In this document: positions 20,750 to 33,961 of the stretch, in pieces | How the letters are laid out: each line of letters begins with the position of its first letter | Numbering within the stretch: position 1 is the first letter of the stretch | NCBI GenBank assembly: GCA_945859605.1 | Contig: OX243811.1 | Coordinates: 40,586,033 to 40,650,032 of the forward strand | From: Lumbricus rubellus | Lineage: Eukaryota; Annelida; Clitellata; Crassiclitellata; Lumbricidae | Direction: 5' to 3' | DNA: 64,000 nt | Program-made: the position numbers and the translations under genes | Notes under the pieces: generated by a model | Told to the model about the DNA's origin: nothing | Database searches by the model: none | What the model saw: only the letters and a program-made list of their open reading frames with translations

Positions 20750-22444
20750 CAGAGGTTCTTAACCGGGGTGTCGCGACACACTAGTAACTAATGTGTCGCG
20801 AAACGACAGACAGTGTGTCGCATAAGCATGGTGCATTGTTGGTTGTCGCGAAGAATTCGTGTGTCGCGATTTCTCTCAGCATAAGTTCGTCATTCCTGCC
20901 TTAGGCCTACGCTCTCTTACTTTAGCAGTCAATGGACGTAGCGAAACGTAGGTTGAGATAATTCGTAGCACTCTCTTCATCCATTCTATTATACTGCAAT
21001 CTCTGCCTTTTATATCCATGACAAACAGTAGCCTATATATGCCGCACACTTGAAAACTTTTACGAATGACTGCAGCATTCGAAACGTGAGCATTATTGTA
21101 AGGAAACGGAAATTTGGGGATATAGACCTAACCTTGATTATATGGAAAGTTAGTGATGCCACACAGCCTACTAATGCATTGCATTCACAAAAAATTTGGA
21201 TCCTCGTTTTGATATGATCCAAAGACAAATTCAGGAGCAAAAATCCCATAAACTGACTTACTATGTTAACGCAGAGTCGTGGGAACGACGTACGGTATAG
21301 GCTATACATGGTGGGCCAAAATGACCCGCCCTAAGGTTTTTGCCTAGGGTCACCCGGAGGCTTATGGACACCCTGGGTGTTATGGCCACTGGTCTTCTAC
21401 AGCTTAATGTGATAGTATAATAAATTTTAATCTGTTTATAGCTCTATGCGCATTCGTCCTTCACCTTTCAACTACAATTTGATAGCGCAATTGTAGAATT
21501 CAGATTGATTTGCGTTGTTTTTCAAATTAATCGATTTCTGTTTAATAGCTTATAAACCCTGATTATGAAAATTATATTAAAAGGTGCCTTTGGGAGGTAC
21601 AATTTTGAAGTTGGCAGTTTTAAATAAAGGTTGTTTGACATTGTATATAGGCCCTATGTCTTTTATTTCACGTCATGTGCTTTCTAAACGTGAAAAAGTA
21701 ACGATCCCTTATACCATTGCTATTGGGGTGATAATGGGCATTGAGACACAGAGGTTAATTCCATATCACCCCGGCTGAATGATCATACCTACCAGATGTG
21801 TTTTATTTTGTACGTAAAGAATGTTTTAAACAGACGAACTTATATTTGTATCGTTTAATTGCTTTTTGCGATCAGAATTATTGCAAACAATAGGCCTACC
21901 ACGAGAGTTTCAAAATAGAACCATTAGGAATGTTGCGTTACGTTTTTGAATCGTCAAAAAACGGTGAGTGGTCTCACTAAAAGTGGTATAACTTTTGTTC
22001 TGTTTGAAATATTTTCATAAAATCTAACCGTCATGTGTATATATGAATTGTATTTAAGCGTGTAAAATTTCATTTCGAAATTCCTCCTTCGGGTCAAGAC
22101 ATTGGCAAAAACCTTAGGGGTGTTTTTTTGTCCACCCTGTATATATAGCCGATAGCCTACCGGTAGGTCTACGCTTAGAATCGTAGAATTAGGCATAGAT
22201 CTGTAGAATTTGGAATTTTAGAATAAGTAGAAACTGGAAAGGATTCTATAATTATCATCATTGTCAGCATTTTCAATCATTATCATTTTGATAATTTAAC
22301 AGTTTAAGTGACTAAACTAGTTAAACTGTAGGGTTTTTAATCTCAACAATAATTGTTAATTTTTTCATCATATCACGTGGTGTGTCTCTAAATTTGGAGA
22401 CATGTTTTGCGGTGTCGTGTGCCACATACGGTTAAGAACCCGTG
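20750..22444. mobile_element. hAT-like element inserted in exon 2 of lectin gene 2
   Basis: The left end CAGAGGTTCTTAACCGGGG and the right end complement CACGGGTTCTTAACCG are hAT-type inverted repeats. The flanks correspond to the two sides of one exonic site (CGTATCAAAG in gene 4) but the target duplication has decayed. It contains another element at 21307-22139. Confidence 0.75.
21307..22139. mobile_element. Nested TA-flanked inverted-repeat element (833 bp)
   Basis: The ends CATGGTGGGCCAAAATGACC and (complement of the right end) CAGGGTGGACAAAAAAACAC share a further CCTAAGGTTTTTGCC and are flanked by TA on both sides, as in Tc1/mariner-type elements. A 64-codon frame at 21584-21778 has no recognised domain. 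Part of its left interior matches 8430-8625 in reverse. Confidence 0.6.
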
Positions 22445-22729
22445 TATCAAAGTTCCAGCCCCGCCTTTAAGGACCCAAAGGTTGAACTTTGCTTCGCTTG
22501 ATGTCCAGTGGCAACGTTGACGTCTGCTGAATTAACTGTGAACAAGATGACAGCACACAAAAGTGTAGCCTGCTGCACGCTTAAGCATAATTAAAATGTA
22601 GGCTCTGCATTAAAGACTGCTTTCATACTGGTCAGTATCATGTTCATGATACTGATATTATATTGCTTTATTACATTTGTATATTCATTAATATGAAAAA
22701 ATTACTTTTTGGTGTAACACTGTAATAAT

Positions 22730-22908
22730 TATGTGTGTGAGTGTGCGTGTGTGTGAGTGTACATGTATGTGTGTTTTGTGTGTGTGCGTGTGTGTGCGTG
22801 TGTGTGCGTGTGTTTGTGTATGGTGTAAGCTTGTTTGTGTGTTTTAACACTTTTTATGTGTGTGTTTGTGTGTGGTGTGTGGCACTGTGTGCGTGCGCGT
22901 GCGTGCGT

Positions 22909-22963
<55 letters not shown>

Positions 22964-22965
22964 CT
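22730..22965. repeat. Long (GT)n-rich microsatellite
   Basis: An interrupted (GT)n tract ends in a pure run of about 22 dinucleotides. Open frames through it are Thr-His or Val-Cys repeats and are not genes. Confidence 0.95.
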
Positions 22966-23869
22966 GTGGAGGTATTCCCACGTCAACGGTCATTGCTGCC
23001 ATAAGATATCGTTAAGTCTTATATTCATGTCCAGTGTTAGGCCTACTGTAACAGTGTAAAAGTATACGCCTACACCTTTTACGGTTTAAGAATTTTAGAG
23101 TGATTCATGGTCAGACAATGTTTTTGCCAGGGCATAACTAGAGCACTCTGCACGTGTAGTTCAGATCTATAGGCCCCAAATAATTTTGGCAGTCTTGTGG
23201 CAGGATAACGATCAGGGCAAAAAGTTTTTAACCATGACATTTGCCCTGATATGCACTGCAGTGGAACCGCCACTGATTACAAGCTAACATAATTATAAAT
23301 ATTATTGTCGCGGTATGCCAGTGGTAGATCTAATTTGTAAAAACAAAGAACGTAGAGTGTAGATAAAAATTATAACGACTCCATTTCATAATGCGCCTCA
23401 TAGCACTTGCGTTCACTAGCATTTATGACTGATTTTCATCTTTGGTAAAGGAAACTCCAATCGGGCGACAACACATGTGCAAAAGTCGCATATGTTAAAA
23501 TAACATAAAGTTTTCGAATAATTTGACAATTTGTTCTGAGATGTTTTACTCATTTTTACTATTGGAATTAACAATGATGAAAATATTCCTATAGCATTTG
23601 TGGGAACCCCAAAGTGTTGGTCTCTGCTCGGCCGAAAATGTGGAACTGGCTTCATCCGCCTCTGTCTATCTAGTATTCTAGTAAGTGAATGAATGGCCAA
23701 CTAGTAGATGGTTAAAATGGATCCTGATAAAACATTAGATCTGTTATTACATGAAAAACTCAAACGGTATATACAACTTGTCTTACCAGGCAGAATCAGC
23801 AGAAGGGAACAAAGAACAACGATCAAGTGAGGTCCAAGTGATCCTTGCATATTAAAGGATGTCAATTAC

Positions 23870-25890
23870 CCGATTTTAATAACTGAGCTTCAGTTAGACT
23901 AGGTAGGGGTCTACGACAGAAACTGTCTTGCATAAGAGAATGATGTCATCTACCTGAGTTTTAAATCCCAAATGAACTACTGCGCGTTTCTATATATAGA
24001 CAAGACCGCAACGAGAAAGCATTCACAGTAGGCCTACTAGCACTGAAACAGTGTGGCTTATAATGAGCCTGGTGTCCAAAGAATTTATGGATTATGAAAT
24101 TTAGAGTTTCTTCTTTTATGTAATTTATTCCTTATTATATCGATGGTTTTTCCGGTGACGTCAGACGTAAGGAACAAAGGAACATCGAATAACTTTTCCG
24201 GACAACCACAGATAATTATTCGCCTAATGTCTGCTTGTTTTGGACACTAGTGTAGCTCGGAGCCTCGGACTATTGAGTGCATCGAATATCTGCGATATTT
24301 ATGGGCCTAGCGCTAATCTTGTTTAAATCAAGCTAACGACTTTTAAATCAAGCTAACGACTTTGATGGCGCTAATGTTATACGCACAAAATGCAAGAACC
24401 AGGAAAGTGGAAACTGAAATCTAGAGACGGGTTATAGACCCTACGTGTAGCATAACTGAAAATACTCTCACAAGGGTATATTTTGAATTGTGATGCATAG
24501 GCCAATTCTAAATCATTAGCAATGCACTTGAAATGGAAAACAGCTCTAGACTATAATAGAGCCTTTGTCCATAGCAGATAATATGGCGCGCACGGCTCTT
24601 ACTCCGCAGCAGCGATGCACAATTGTCTGATCGAATTGCAGAATATAACTATACGGTAGAATTAGGCTATACGTTTGTGGGCTACAGACCTAGAGCACAA
24701 TGGCAAACTATTACCATCGATACTAAAGGCAAGCAATAATTATATGCACGCTCATTGTTTTGTGCATTAATGTAGAACCTGATAATATTTTTATACGGTC
24801 CCTTTCTTCTCGCTATATTTACGAGACACAGGCCTAAAATATAAAAGCAGTTGACCACAGCAACTACATTATGTTTGCCTACAAAATATCACAGATAGGC
24901 CTAGGCATTGGTCCTATGATTTTATTATAAACGCAACTTAGGCCTATACCGACTGTTATATCATACATTGTACCATAGGCCTGTGATATCGGTGATCGCA
25001 ATTTGCACTACAATGAAGACCACTTTGAAATCAATAGCGACAGCAGAGGTCTTCGCCGGCTATATAATGATAAATTCTGATGAATGGAGTCAGGCCTCTA
25101 TAGTTCATCAGACAGAGCTTTGTCTACGAAGCAACTGTCCGAAACAGACGCTGAAAACAATGTGGAAGATGTAGTCAAATCGGGGCGCGATTGTTGTAAG
25201 GATAAGAAACATTCTTCGGCAGATAATTTCCTATAATAATTTTGTACATGCCTACAAACTAGCCTATTCTATTGCCAATTCTATAGCCTAGGACTACATG
25301 AGGGAACTAAAAATATCATTCCTGTTTAGGCTATAGACGTAGCCTAGACATAATTTTTCAGAAGTTACATGTATAGGCTACACTTTATCAAAATCTAATG
25401 ATTATTGTTTTACTTGCTTCGCCTGCTCTGTCCAAGATGGCAGCCTACTCTGCTGTGTTTGTTCACTCCGACCTACCCTCCATTCTGTTTTATGCGGCTT
25501 TTTGGGAGCCGAAAATTTTTCGACAGTGTAGTCCTACATACATTACACTATGTAGGCATTACGATCTTTCTCTCGCAACCAGAGAAATTCGTTCATCACG
25601 ACATTGCTGTTGGATTGGGAGAACAACATGTGTAGCTGAAGATTAATCTAAGGACCACTTGACCTGTATTATACATGGAAGAGCAAAAACATAGTGCAAG
25701 TATGCCAATCCAGTACGTATTAAACATGAAGAAGTAGACGTCATGATCTACACGTAGTTCAATTATTCATTTCACTCAAATGGTTCCAACCAAAAACTTC
25801 ACATAAAAACAAACTTAATTTCAAGCCAGACACTTCCTTTTTAGACCATTTTACTTGATGTTTCCGTTTTCTGTGTTTCGACGCCATGGA
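23870..25890. other. 5' flank of lectin unit 2, no gene seen
   Basis: Blocks shared with the flanks of the other units occur here, for example ACCAGGAAAGTGGAAACT near 24400 and GCGACAGCAGAGGTCTTCG near 25040. A 20-bp tandem pair (TTTAAATCAAGCTAACGACT) sits near 24320-24360. The open frames around 25400-25650 lack domain support. Confidence 0.6.
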
Positions 25891-25892
25891 AA

Positions 25893-26050
<158 letters not shown>

Positions 26051-26100
26051 GCCCCGAGGTATACAGGATCCCCAGGGACTTCACTACCGCCTAGTATAAA

Positions 26101-26488
<388 letters not shown>

Positions 26489-27389
26489 TGCTGCGAACAG
26501 CCTGTACCCAGGCATATAGGTCATTATTGACAATATTAGGCACATTAATAGCATTGTGTAAGTTTTTCAACAGTCGCAGCACGAGCTATTATAATCTCGA
26601 AGCCCGTTACAACCGTGGGCGCCCGCATCTTTATAGGAGCCGGAGAGTGCAATTGTCCCCGTGGAAAATTGTAACCTAGGCCTATATCCTATTATTTGCT
26701 GCTACCTTTTGATTTTAGCAATTTTTTCTTATTAAAGCACTAATGATGCTCATTGGTTAAAGTGGGTTGGGTAAACAGTGGGAACTCTGAAGAAAAGATG
26801 TTGATGTAATGCATGAATAATTACCAGGTGTTCAAATAAAATAAAATTTATTGATTCCAGCAATGTACAAGATACTATGACCGCATTATATAATAGCAAG
26901 TTACATACATAGTTCATTCTGTTATGCAACAAGGAGTTTTTAAAGGAAATTAAGGTATGTGAGCCAATAAATATATCAAGTAAGAAGCAATCAAGCAGTG
27001 TCACATTGGGTAATTGGGAGCAACAGGCCAACCAAAGGAACAATGTCACGCAAATTGTCTTGTAGTTTCCTATTGTGTCCTTGTCTTCGACTTTTCTCTA
27101 CGCAACATGCAAGGGCTTCTATTGAGGTGTGTAAGCAAGTGTAGGCCTATTGCCTTATTTTTACACTAAATCTACTTTTCACACTAAATCTCAGATTCCA
27201 ATAAGCGACAGGTGGTACAGCAGGGTATCATACATGTATATCTCCGATGCATTATTAGTTGTCTGCCATCTTTCCAATCATATAAGATAAGCTATTCCTC
27301 GCAATGATTCATTTATTTACATGTAGTCGCTGCTCTTTTCTCAATGATTATTATCCACCGATAAAGTTTAACTGCGACAGTACAGTGAA

Positions 27390-27506
27390 AAAGATGCTGA
27401 TGTTGATGATGATGAGGAGGAGGTGGAGGAAGAGGAGGAGGAGGATGAAGATGATGAAGATGATGATGATGCTGCTGCTGATGATGATAACAATAATAAT
27501 GATAAA

Positions 27507-27575
<69 letters not shown>
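27390..27575. repeat. Compound trinucleotide tract ending in (AAT)n(ATT)n hairpin
   Basis: GATGAT and GAGGAG triplets (27395-27490) run into AAT repeats followed directly by ATT repeats (about 27507-27575). The last two form a self-complementary arm pair. Confidence 0.9.
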
Positions 27576-27576
<1 letters not shown>

Positions 27577-27831
27577 AAAACTGATGACAGACGCCAAGCA
27601 ACTATTCTTTTCCAGCGCCTGTCTGTCAACATTCAGAGACATAACCTGGTCAACTTTAAAGGAACTTTCTCTTCAAACCTACTTTAAAAATTGGTTAGCA
27701 ATGAAGTCTATGAGTGATCCTAAATACCTCGGGGCAAAAAATAATAATAATGATAATGACAATAATTCAAATGTAGCCTGTCAGCCTTAGGTTCATAAAT
27801 TTTGATGCTTCACGGATCTGCTATATAACCT

Positions 27832-27832
27832 T

Positions 27833-27907
<75 letters not shown>

Positions 27908-27972
27908 CAGAGACAGAGACAGAGACAGAGACAGAGACAGAGACAGAGACAGAGACAGAGACAGAGACAGAG
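27832..27972. repeat. (GA)n followed by (GACAGA)n microsatellite
   Basis: A (GA)n run of about 55 bases continues as a regular hexamer GAGACA array of about 85 bases, just downstream of lectin gene 3. Confidence 0.95.
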
Positions 27973-28177
27973 TAGTGAGTAGGCCTAGCCTACACTTTGT
28001 ATACCCGCGTATGTCCTCGACTACAGTTCTGGTTGCATCCGATAACAAATAAACGGCGATCCATGCACGACGTTGGTGATGATAATTGACCTTAGAATTG
28101 GTAGTAGAAGTTATAACAGTATTGGTAATGTTGGTATCTCGTCTTTGTGCAGAGTTCGTTGTCGTATCGTTAAGCAA

Positions 28178-31100
28178 TCAGACGATTTCGTTGACCCGTG
28201 TCCACCAATCCCATCCACCAGCGCTGACCAGGTCGCAGTTGATGGCTCCACGTGGAAGATAATTCATCTCACACGTCTGACCCTTTGAGAAGTAATTCAC
28301 CGAATCGCAGCCTGTTGCTGATTTACACGAACCGATGCATTGCAGAGCGGATCGTTTCCTCTGCAGGACGACTGTTCCGTTTGTCATCAGTCTCTGGTTC
28401 GCGTTTTTCATCCAACGATCAGCTGTGGTGAAAAGTGAAAAACAATTGAGACTTTAAGTTTTCGGCATGGTCGGTAGAACTAAGCCTGCTACCGTACATA
28501 TCTTTTTTCAACCGTATACATTTTCAGGAAAGTGTAGGTACCTGTAGCCTATACTTGAAGTTCATCATATGAAATTGATAAAGGTAATGCAGGTCACAGT
28601 TTATAATAGCGTCCGATGTCATTCAGTCAGAAGTGCTGCCTCTCCAGCAAATATAATATATGACCCTCAATGTACAAATTATGGTATGCCATCTTCGAGT
28701 CGCAACGATCAATCAGAAAACGGAAATCAAGTGGTAAACCAATTGTAAGTAGTTGAACTGCAACGCGGTAACGAAAAAGTCGGTTATTTTTATTATAAAG
28801 GGTTGACACACACACATAATTTACTCCCTGACTATGGGACACACAGCTGAGTTTGAACTTGAAACTTTCAATCATCGAACCACGGTGTCTAACTGTAGCC
28901 TATAGTGTATTGTTTTATATTCCTGAGCGACAGAGTTGTCTAGATATCTTGTTTAAGATAGTCAATACGTGCTTTAGAGTTGGCTTGAGGGCAGACGGAC
29001 AGACATACGTACAGATACATTGTAAACAGACCGACATAATAATAGCTATAGACGGACAGACTGATAATTTCCGCAGCCTCTGCATCAGAGTCTGTCTACG
29101 TCATGGGCGCCGACTCTGCGAGGCCCGTGTACGTATGTCTGTTTTTCTGTCTGCCCTCAAGCCAACTCTAAAGCACGTATTGACTATCTTAAACAAGATA
29201 GTTGAACAACATGTTGGCTAATGTGGACAGATTTGTTTGATTTCTCGTGCTAAATTTTAGTTTGTTGACCTATTAAACGTATGGATATATTATGACTAAA
29301 TTATGATCATCCTAATTCTCTAGAGTTCTTTCTTTGTTGTGCTTGATTGCAAGTTCTACTGTCAGAGGTAGTAATTTCATTACCTTTCCTAGCCAAAAAG
29401 ACCCAAAAAATGTTTCCCCGCGCTGACGCTGCCTCAGCTCGGCGCCTATGGTCTACGTAACAGCTTCAGTTGAAGTTGAATCTACTCTATGTGTACAACT
29501 GTACATGTAGGTCTACTATTCATTAAAGCTATGACTTTCCAAGGCCTTTTATGAATCTGTGATTTAAACAGTCTTCTTGTTAGCTGTTGATCGCTTTAAC
29601 AAACTACAATTCCTTACTTTGTCTCACTTGTCCAGCATAGACTTCGACTTCGCAGAGGGTCAAGTAACCAGCTCCGTTGACCGGTTGCTGAACGATCACG
29701 TATCGACCTAATGCGGTGCTTGGATTGCACTGGAGATAGTGCTTAGCTCCATTGACAGCTGGCAATGGATATTGACCACAGAGGGGATAGCATCCTCTCA
29801 CTGGTGCTTCGGCACTGTTTGTCACAGCGACAATGAAGTAGTCTAAGCGATTAGCTAAAACGAATATAATAAAGAATTCTGTGCAATGGTGCATAAATAC
29901 GTTTCTGCGACATTTAATACCATTTTTATATTTTATGCAGGATCGGTTTTGATGAATTTTTGAAACTTTAAGCACAACCTCCTTCTTTCTCTTCCCATTC
30001 TCCATGGTAGAATATTATTCCTTATCGGACGACAGTGAACACTTGTAACTATTTAACTTGAGAAAAATGCTTTACCACTGCACAAATTCATTTAGAACTA
30101 CCTCTTTTGCGTAGAGCTGCAAGCTAAAAAGTCATGATTTTATATTGTGCAAGATGTGAATAGGTCATTGTGCGTTAGTTACCGCAACTTGGCGTGTCGC
30201 CTCGATTGGTGATGACGATGTTCTTGATGTACATTGGCCGACCAAGGTCAACGCGCCACCAATTGGGTAAACCTCCAACTTCGTTTGTATGGGCGCAAAA
30301 ACCATGCATTGCATTCGTATCATAGTTTCCATCGACGGCCTTATCTGCCGTATAAATGTCAACGGTTGAACTTTGCGCCGCTGGACGACCAAGGGCAACG
30401 TTGTCGTCTGCCGAGTTAACTGTGGACAAGTTAATAGCACGCAATAGTGTACGCATAGGCTACATGCAGGCTGTATACGCATTTTTAAAAGCAATTTTAG
30501 ATGCGCACATTTAAAAGATTTTTAAAAATTGGTTTCATTTTCATAATTCACTCATTCATTCATTTCAAAAATTTATATAGCGCCTTTTCAAGAAAACTAC
30601 TCAGTGGCGCTCCCAGTCAATACAAATACGATTTCGACAACTTGTAAAATGTAGTCTATTGACATTATTTCTATATAATGCAGTAGGCGCTTTTCCAGCC
30701 GAAGTCCATTCCAAGTGGCCAACACTCGAGAATGCGCGACGCTGCCTATTATAGTTGATGCACGTGCGCGGGGAACCAGTAGACCTATGCGTGTAGTTCC
30801 TCATTAGCATAGGAACGAAGGGTCGACGGAAATGGGACGACAAAGCATACACAGCTAGGCAGAATCGCTTACAAGAAGGCACTGCCAGATTAGTAAAACA
30901 ATTCTATAGGAGATACGCTGAGTGACGTTGGTAGACTATAGGCTATATATAATTTAATTAAATTACCTTCTGACATTATGCATTTTTATGCGTGCAGGTG
31001 CCCGCGCTCGTGTGTGTGTGTGCGCGCGCGCGTATGTGTGTGGGTGATAATAGGCTGTGTAAAGCTAAGTTACTTTACATTACAATTCTAAGTGCTGAAC

Positions 31101-32505
31101 TCTCTGATAGTAGAATGAACTTAAAATCATAAACCGCCTTCTCCGAGGATAACCGAAGTCAAAACTGATCATCTTGAGGCTAAACGGATGAATGACCAAT
31201 GAGATAGCGGCATAATTATATATAATATATAGGCCTATTATATAGGCCTACGTCAGAACGGTCAGATGCTTTTTTAGAAATCCTGGTAACAAATTTGATT
31301 CTACTGTTCAATAACGAGTCTTTCTAAAGTAGAACCCGTGGTATGCCACATTGCCATAGATATTATGCCTGCGTTCTTCTGAGTTTTAGAACCTCAAAGA
31401 ACAAAGAGAAAAGTGAACGCAGACAGGATGCTACTCGTTCTCAATTACCACTGATGGTATATACATTATATATGTATACATTACAGTATATGACGATTTT
31501 GCATATTCAAAAAATAGATATATTAGCGTTGGCTCTAATTTCATTATTGAAATAAGAAGAATCACCACTTTCCAAGAACTGATTAATTAGAATATAATAA
31601 ACATTTAAGTTACAATTAAACAGTTGGAAAAATTATTGGTTGCTGGCTAACATCAGAATACAAAATGACACTAAGATGTCGAATTTCAAATTTAACAGTC
31701 ATTCAATCTTCTAGACTAATGCTTCAAATTATGACGAAATTCGATCTTCATCCAATTTCTCCTTACTGCATGCGAAAAATGTTTTCATGATTATGCGATA
31801 GACCTACAAGAGAACACTGCTACTGCTGCTGTTGCAGCACCTTGAAAAATAATGATTCTGGGAATAGGCCTACTAATCAATTCTCAACTAAAGCATAATA
31901 GCCTGGCTATTGTTTAAAAACTACATCGTTTATTTTTCCGCTTGCATAGGTCTACAGCAAATCCTGCACGCCTAATTAGACGGATCGGTGACTACCTATA
32001 TGCAGTTGGGAAGTTTTAGGCCCTATAGATCTGTTTAGTTGCCTCCCAATGTTGATTTGAAAAGATTGATTTAAACAAAAGAAAGAACTGCTAACAATCA
32101 TGACAGAAATAATGTAGTTCAAGGCTACAAATAGTGACGCATATAACTAATATTTTAAAGTAAACATGATAAAAACAATCAGACCTAGGCCTACAGTCAT
32201 ACACCCTATATCCCATTAAACTTCAGGCTAAACCGGTATTTGATGCATATATTTGCGCGCCTACCGGTATCCTAATTTTATGCCTATTTACGATGACCGC
32301 TCTGACTTGACGCAGCATTCGTGAATAAGCTGCCTGCTTTCGAGTGTCGTTGTGGAAGTTTGGAGTTAATATTCCTGCTGGTTATAATTCCAGCGTTCTC
32401 ACTTTACAGCAAAGTCAAACGGTAAAGAAAATTCGGCTTACCAGGCAGAATCAGCAGAAGGAAATAATGAACAACGATCAGGTGAGGTCCAAGTGATCCT
32501 TTCAT
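28178..32505 (-). CDS. Secreted F-type lectin with PAN/Apple-like C-terminus, gene 3
   Basis: Exons 32442-32505, 30183-30419, 29618-29854 and 28178-28422, all phase 1, about 260 residues. The signal peptide is MKGSLGPHLIVVHYFLLLIL, with likely cleavage after NSA. The lectin domain keeps NVALGRPAAQSS, AVDGN, FCAHTNEVGG (sugar-site His), WWRVDLGRP, ITNRGD and the exon 3 start ANRLDYF with its Arg, so fucose binding is plausible. The PAN-like exon has CIGSCKSATGC, QTCEMNYLPRG and NCDL. The exon 2 donor is GTAACT rather than GTAAGT, slightly weaker than in its sisters. Intron 2-3 spacing is short compared with genes 1 and 2. Intact in all exons. Confidence 0.85.
28945..29200. repeat. Long inverted repeat (about 70-base arms) spanning a transposon boundary
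   Basis: Bases 28945-29012 are near-perfectly complementary to 29129-29200 (for example AGTCAATACGTGCTTTAGAG against CTCTAAAGCACGTATTGACT). The left arm is ancestral intron; the right arm lies inside the element at 29102-29450. Confidence 0.9.
29102..29450. mobile_element. hAT-like element with CATGGGCGCCGA ends that carries inverted flanking intron
   Basis: Ends CATGGGCGCCGA and TCGGCGCCTATG are inverted repeats. Flanks GTCTACGT at 29094-29101 and GTCTACGT at 29451-29458 are identical. Units 4 and 5 lack it in the same intron. Its bases 29129-29200 are an inverted copy of the adjoining intron at 28945-29012. Confidence 0.88.
30542..30900 (-). mobile_element. L2-type LINE 3' remnant shared by units 3, 4 and 5
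   Basis: The minus strand reads RAFSSVGHLEW (decayed end-of-RT motif), then the tail GGGAGCGCCACTGAGTAG, GCGCTATATAAATTT and a (TGAA)n end. (TGAA)n tails are typical of L2. Orthologous copies are in intron 1 of gene 4 (about 38640-39010) and gene 5 (about 47855-48120). Confidence 0.75.
30901..32436. other. Rest of intron 1 of gene 3, no gene seen
   Basis: The segment holds a short (GT)n/(GC)n tract near 31010 and intron that matches unit 4 at 40190-40640. No coding signal. Confidence 0.6.
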
Positions 32506-33960
32506 ATTAAAGGATGTTAATTGCACGAGTTTAATGACTGCACTTCAGTTAGACTAAGTTCAGCAGAAATTTTCTTGTGCAAGAGACGTCATCGACCTGA
32601 GTTTGAAATCCCAACTGAACTACTGAGTAGCTATGAGGCAGGGTCGCAATGAGAAAGCATTCACTACAATAGGCCTATTCAGCACTGAAACATATTATGA
32701 CACACGAAGAGCCTGGTGTTGTAAAATGATGGATGCTGGAGTTCCGAGTTGCTTGTTTTATGTAATTTGTTCCGTTACTTACTAAATCCTGTAGAGTACT
32801 TGTTTCCGGTCATCTTAAACGTAGGGCACATCGAGTAACTTCTCAGGAGAGCCTCAGATATATACATATATATAATTATATACATATATACGTATATGTA
32901 TATATATATGCAGTATAATTGCTGCTTTCATTGAAAACTAGTGAAGCTCAGACTGTTGAAAAGCCTATCGATCGAATCGCTATAATTATTGTTATGGGTA
33001 CAAGAAACAAGGACCAGAAAAGTGGAAACTTAGACCTAGAGCTTGACTTATAAACTCTATCCCGAGGTTGTATTTTGAAGTAAAAGCCAATACAAAGTCA
33101 CGGCGAATGCACTTGAAGTGGAAATAGCTTTAGACTAAAGCTTAATGAATGGCCTTTGTCCATCTGAACAAATATGCCACGCACGGCCATACATGTAGGT
33201 TACAAAGTTGTGATACACAATTACTCCCACTGTCTAATCGAATCGTTGTCAGCTACGGTGGAATTAGGTTTATTCGCTACAGATCTAAAACAATGGCGAA
33301 CTATTAACATCAATTCTAAAAGCAAAATATGCGCGTTCATTGTTTTTTGCATTACCGCATTTTTATTCAGCACCTATTATGCTGTTACATTTACGAGACA
33401 TACACGAGACATAGCAACAGTATAAAAGCACTTGACTGTAAATCATAAATGTGCTTGTCTATACAAAACATCACTTTGGTATTGGTCCTATACATGTTTA
33501 ATATTATAATCGTTTTATTATAAGCGCAAGTGTAGGCCGACCGACTGCTGTTCCATGCATTATGGACCTATACTCTATGCCTATAGCATCGGCGAAAGCA
33601 ATTTGCGCTACAAAGACCAATATTTGAAATCGATAGCGACAACAAAAGCCTTTCGTGTTATGATGAATTCTGATAAATGAAGTCATGGAAATAAATGTGT
33701 TTTGTCTACTCTAGTGTCTACGAAGCAACTTTCTAAAACAGCTACTGATGAGATTACGACAAATGTTGAAAAATTGGGGTGCCAGAAAAATAGGAGGAAT
33801 AGGAAAAAATAGATCAGAATGCTGTAACCTGGAAAATCACGAGAAACCGGTTCTAGAGAAGCTACATGTACAGAATTAAATAACTGAAAACTCCTGAATT
33901 GGTTGGAGCCTTAATCCCTTAATATAGCTTATATATGTCAGAAACCCCTGCATGGAGCTT
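32506..33960. promoter_or_regulatory. Putative promoter and upstream region of lectin gene 3
   Basis: This block upstream of the ATG is conserved with the equivalent region of units 4 and 5, for example TAAAGGATG-type sequence around the start and GACCAGAAAAGTGGAAACTT near 33010. An AT palindromic tract lies at 32862-32912. I see no convincing TATA box or start site, so the promoter call rests on position and conservation only. Confidence 0.3.
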
Positions 33961-33961
33961 T

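Larger units (their letters stand above)
17524..23850 (-). pseudogene. F-type lectin/PAN gene 2, exon 2 split by a transposon
   Basis: Exon 1 (23787-23850) codes for an intact signal peptide (MQGSLGPHLIVV...). Exon 3 (18805-19041) and exon 4 (17524-17768) are open with normal splice signals. Exon 2 is broken: its start survives at 22445-22535 (NSADVNVATG), its end at 20603-20749 (PNWWRVDLG, ITNRGD), and 1.7 kb of hAT-like DNA (20750-22444) lies between. The exon remnants have also drifted, including loss of the Cys after RGD. Skipping exon 2 would keep frame, because every intron is phase 1, and would give a secreted half-lectin plus PAN product. I think a dead gene is more likely. Confidence 0.8.

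Noticed and set aside
22729..23059. Thr-His-rich and Val-Cys-rich frames
   Set aside because: These are (GT)n microsatellite translations.
26750..27049. 99-codon minus-strand frame
   Set aside because: No domain, no homologous frame in other units, and AT-rich flanks; probably chance.
27821..28177. Frame with a long Ser-Leu repeat
   Set aside because: It is a (GA)n/(GACAGA)n microsatellite read in frame.
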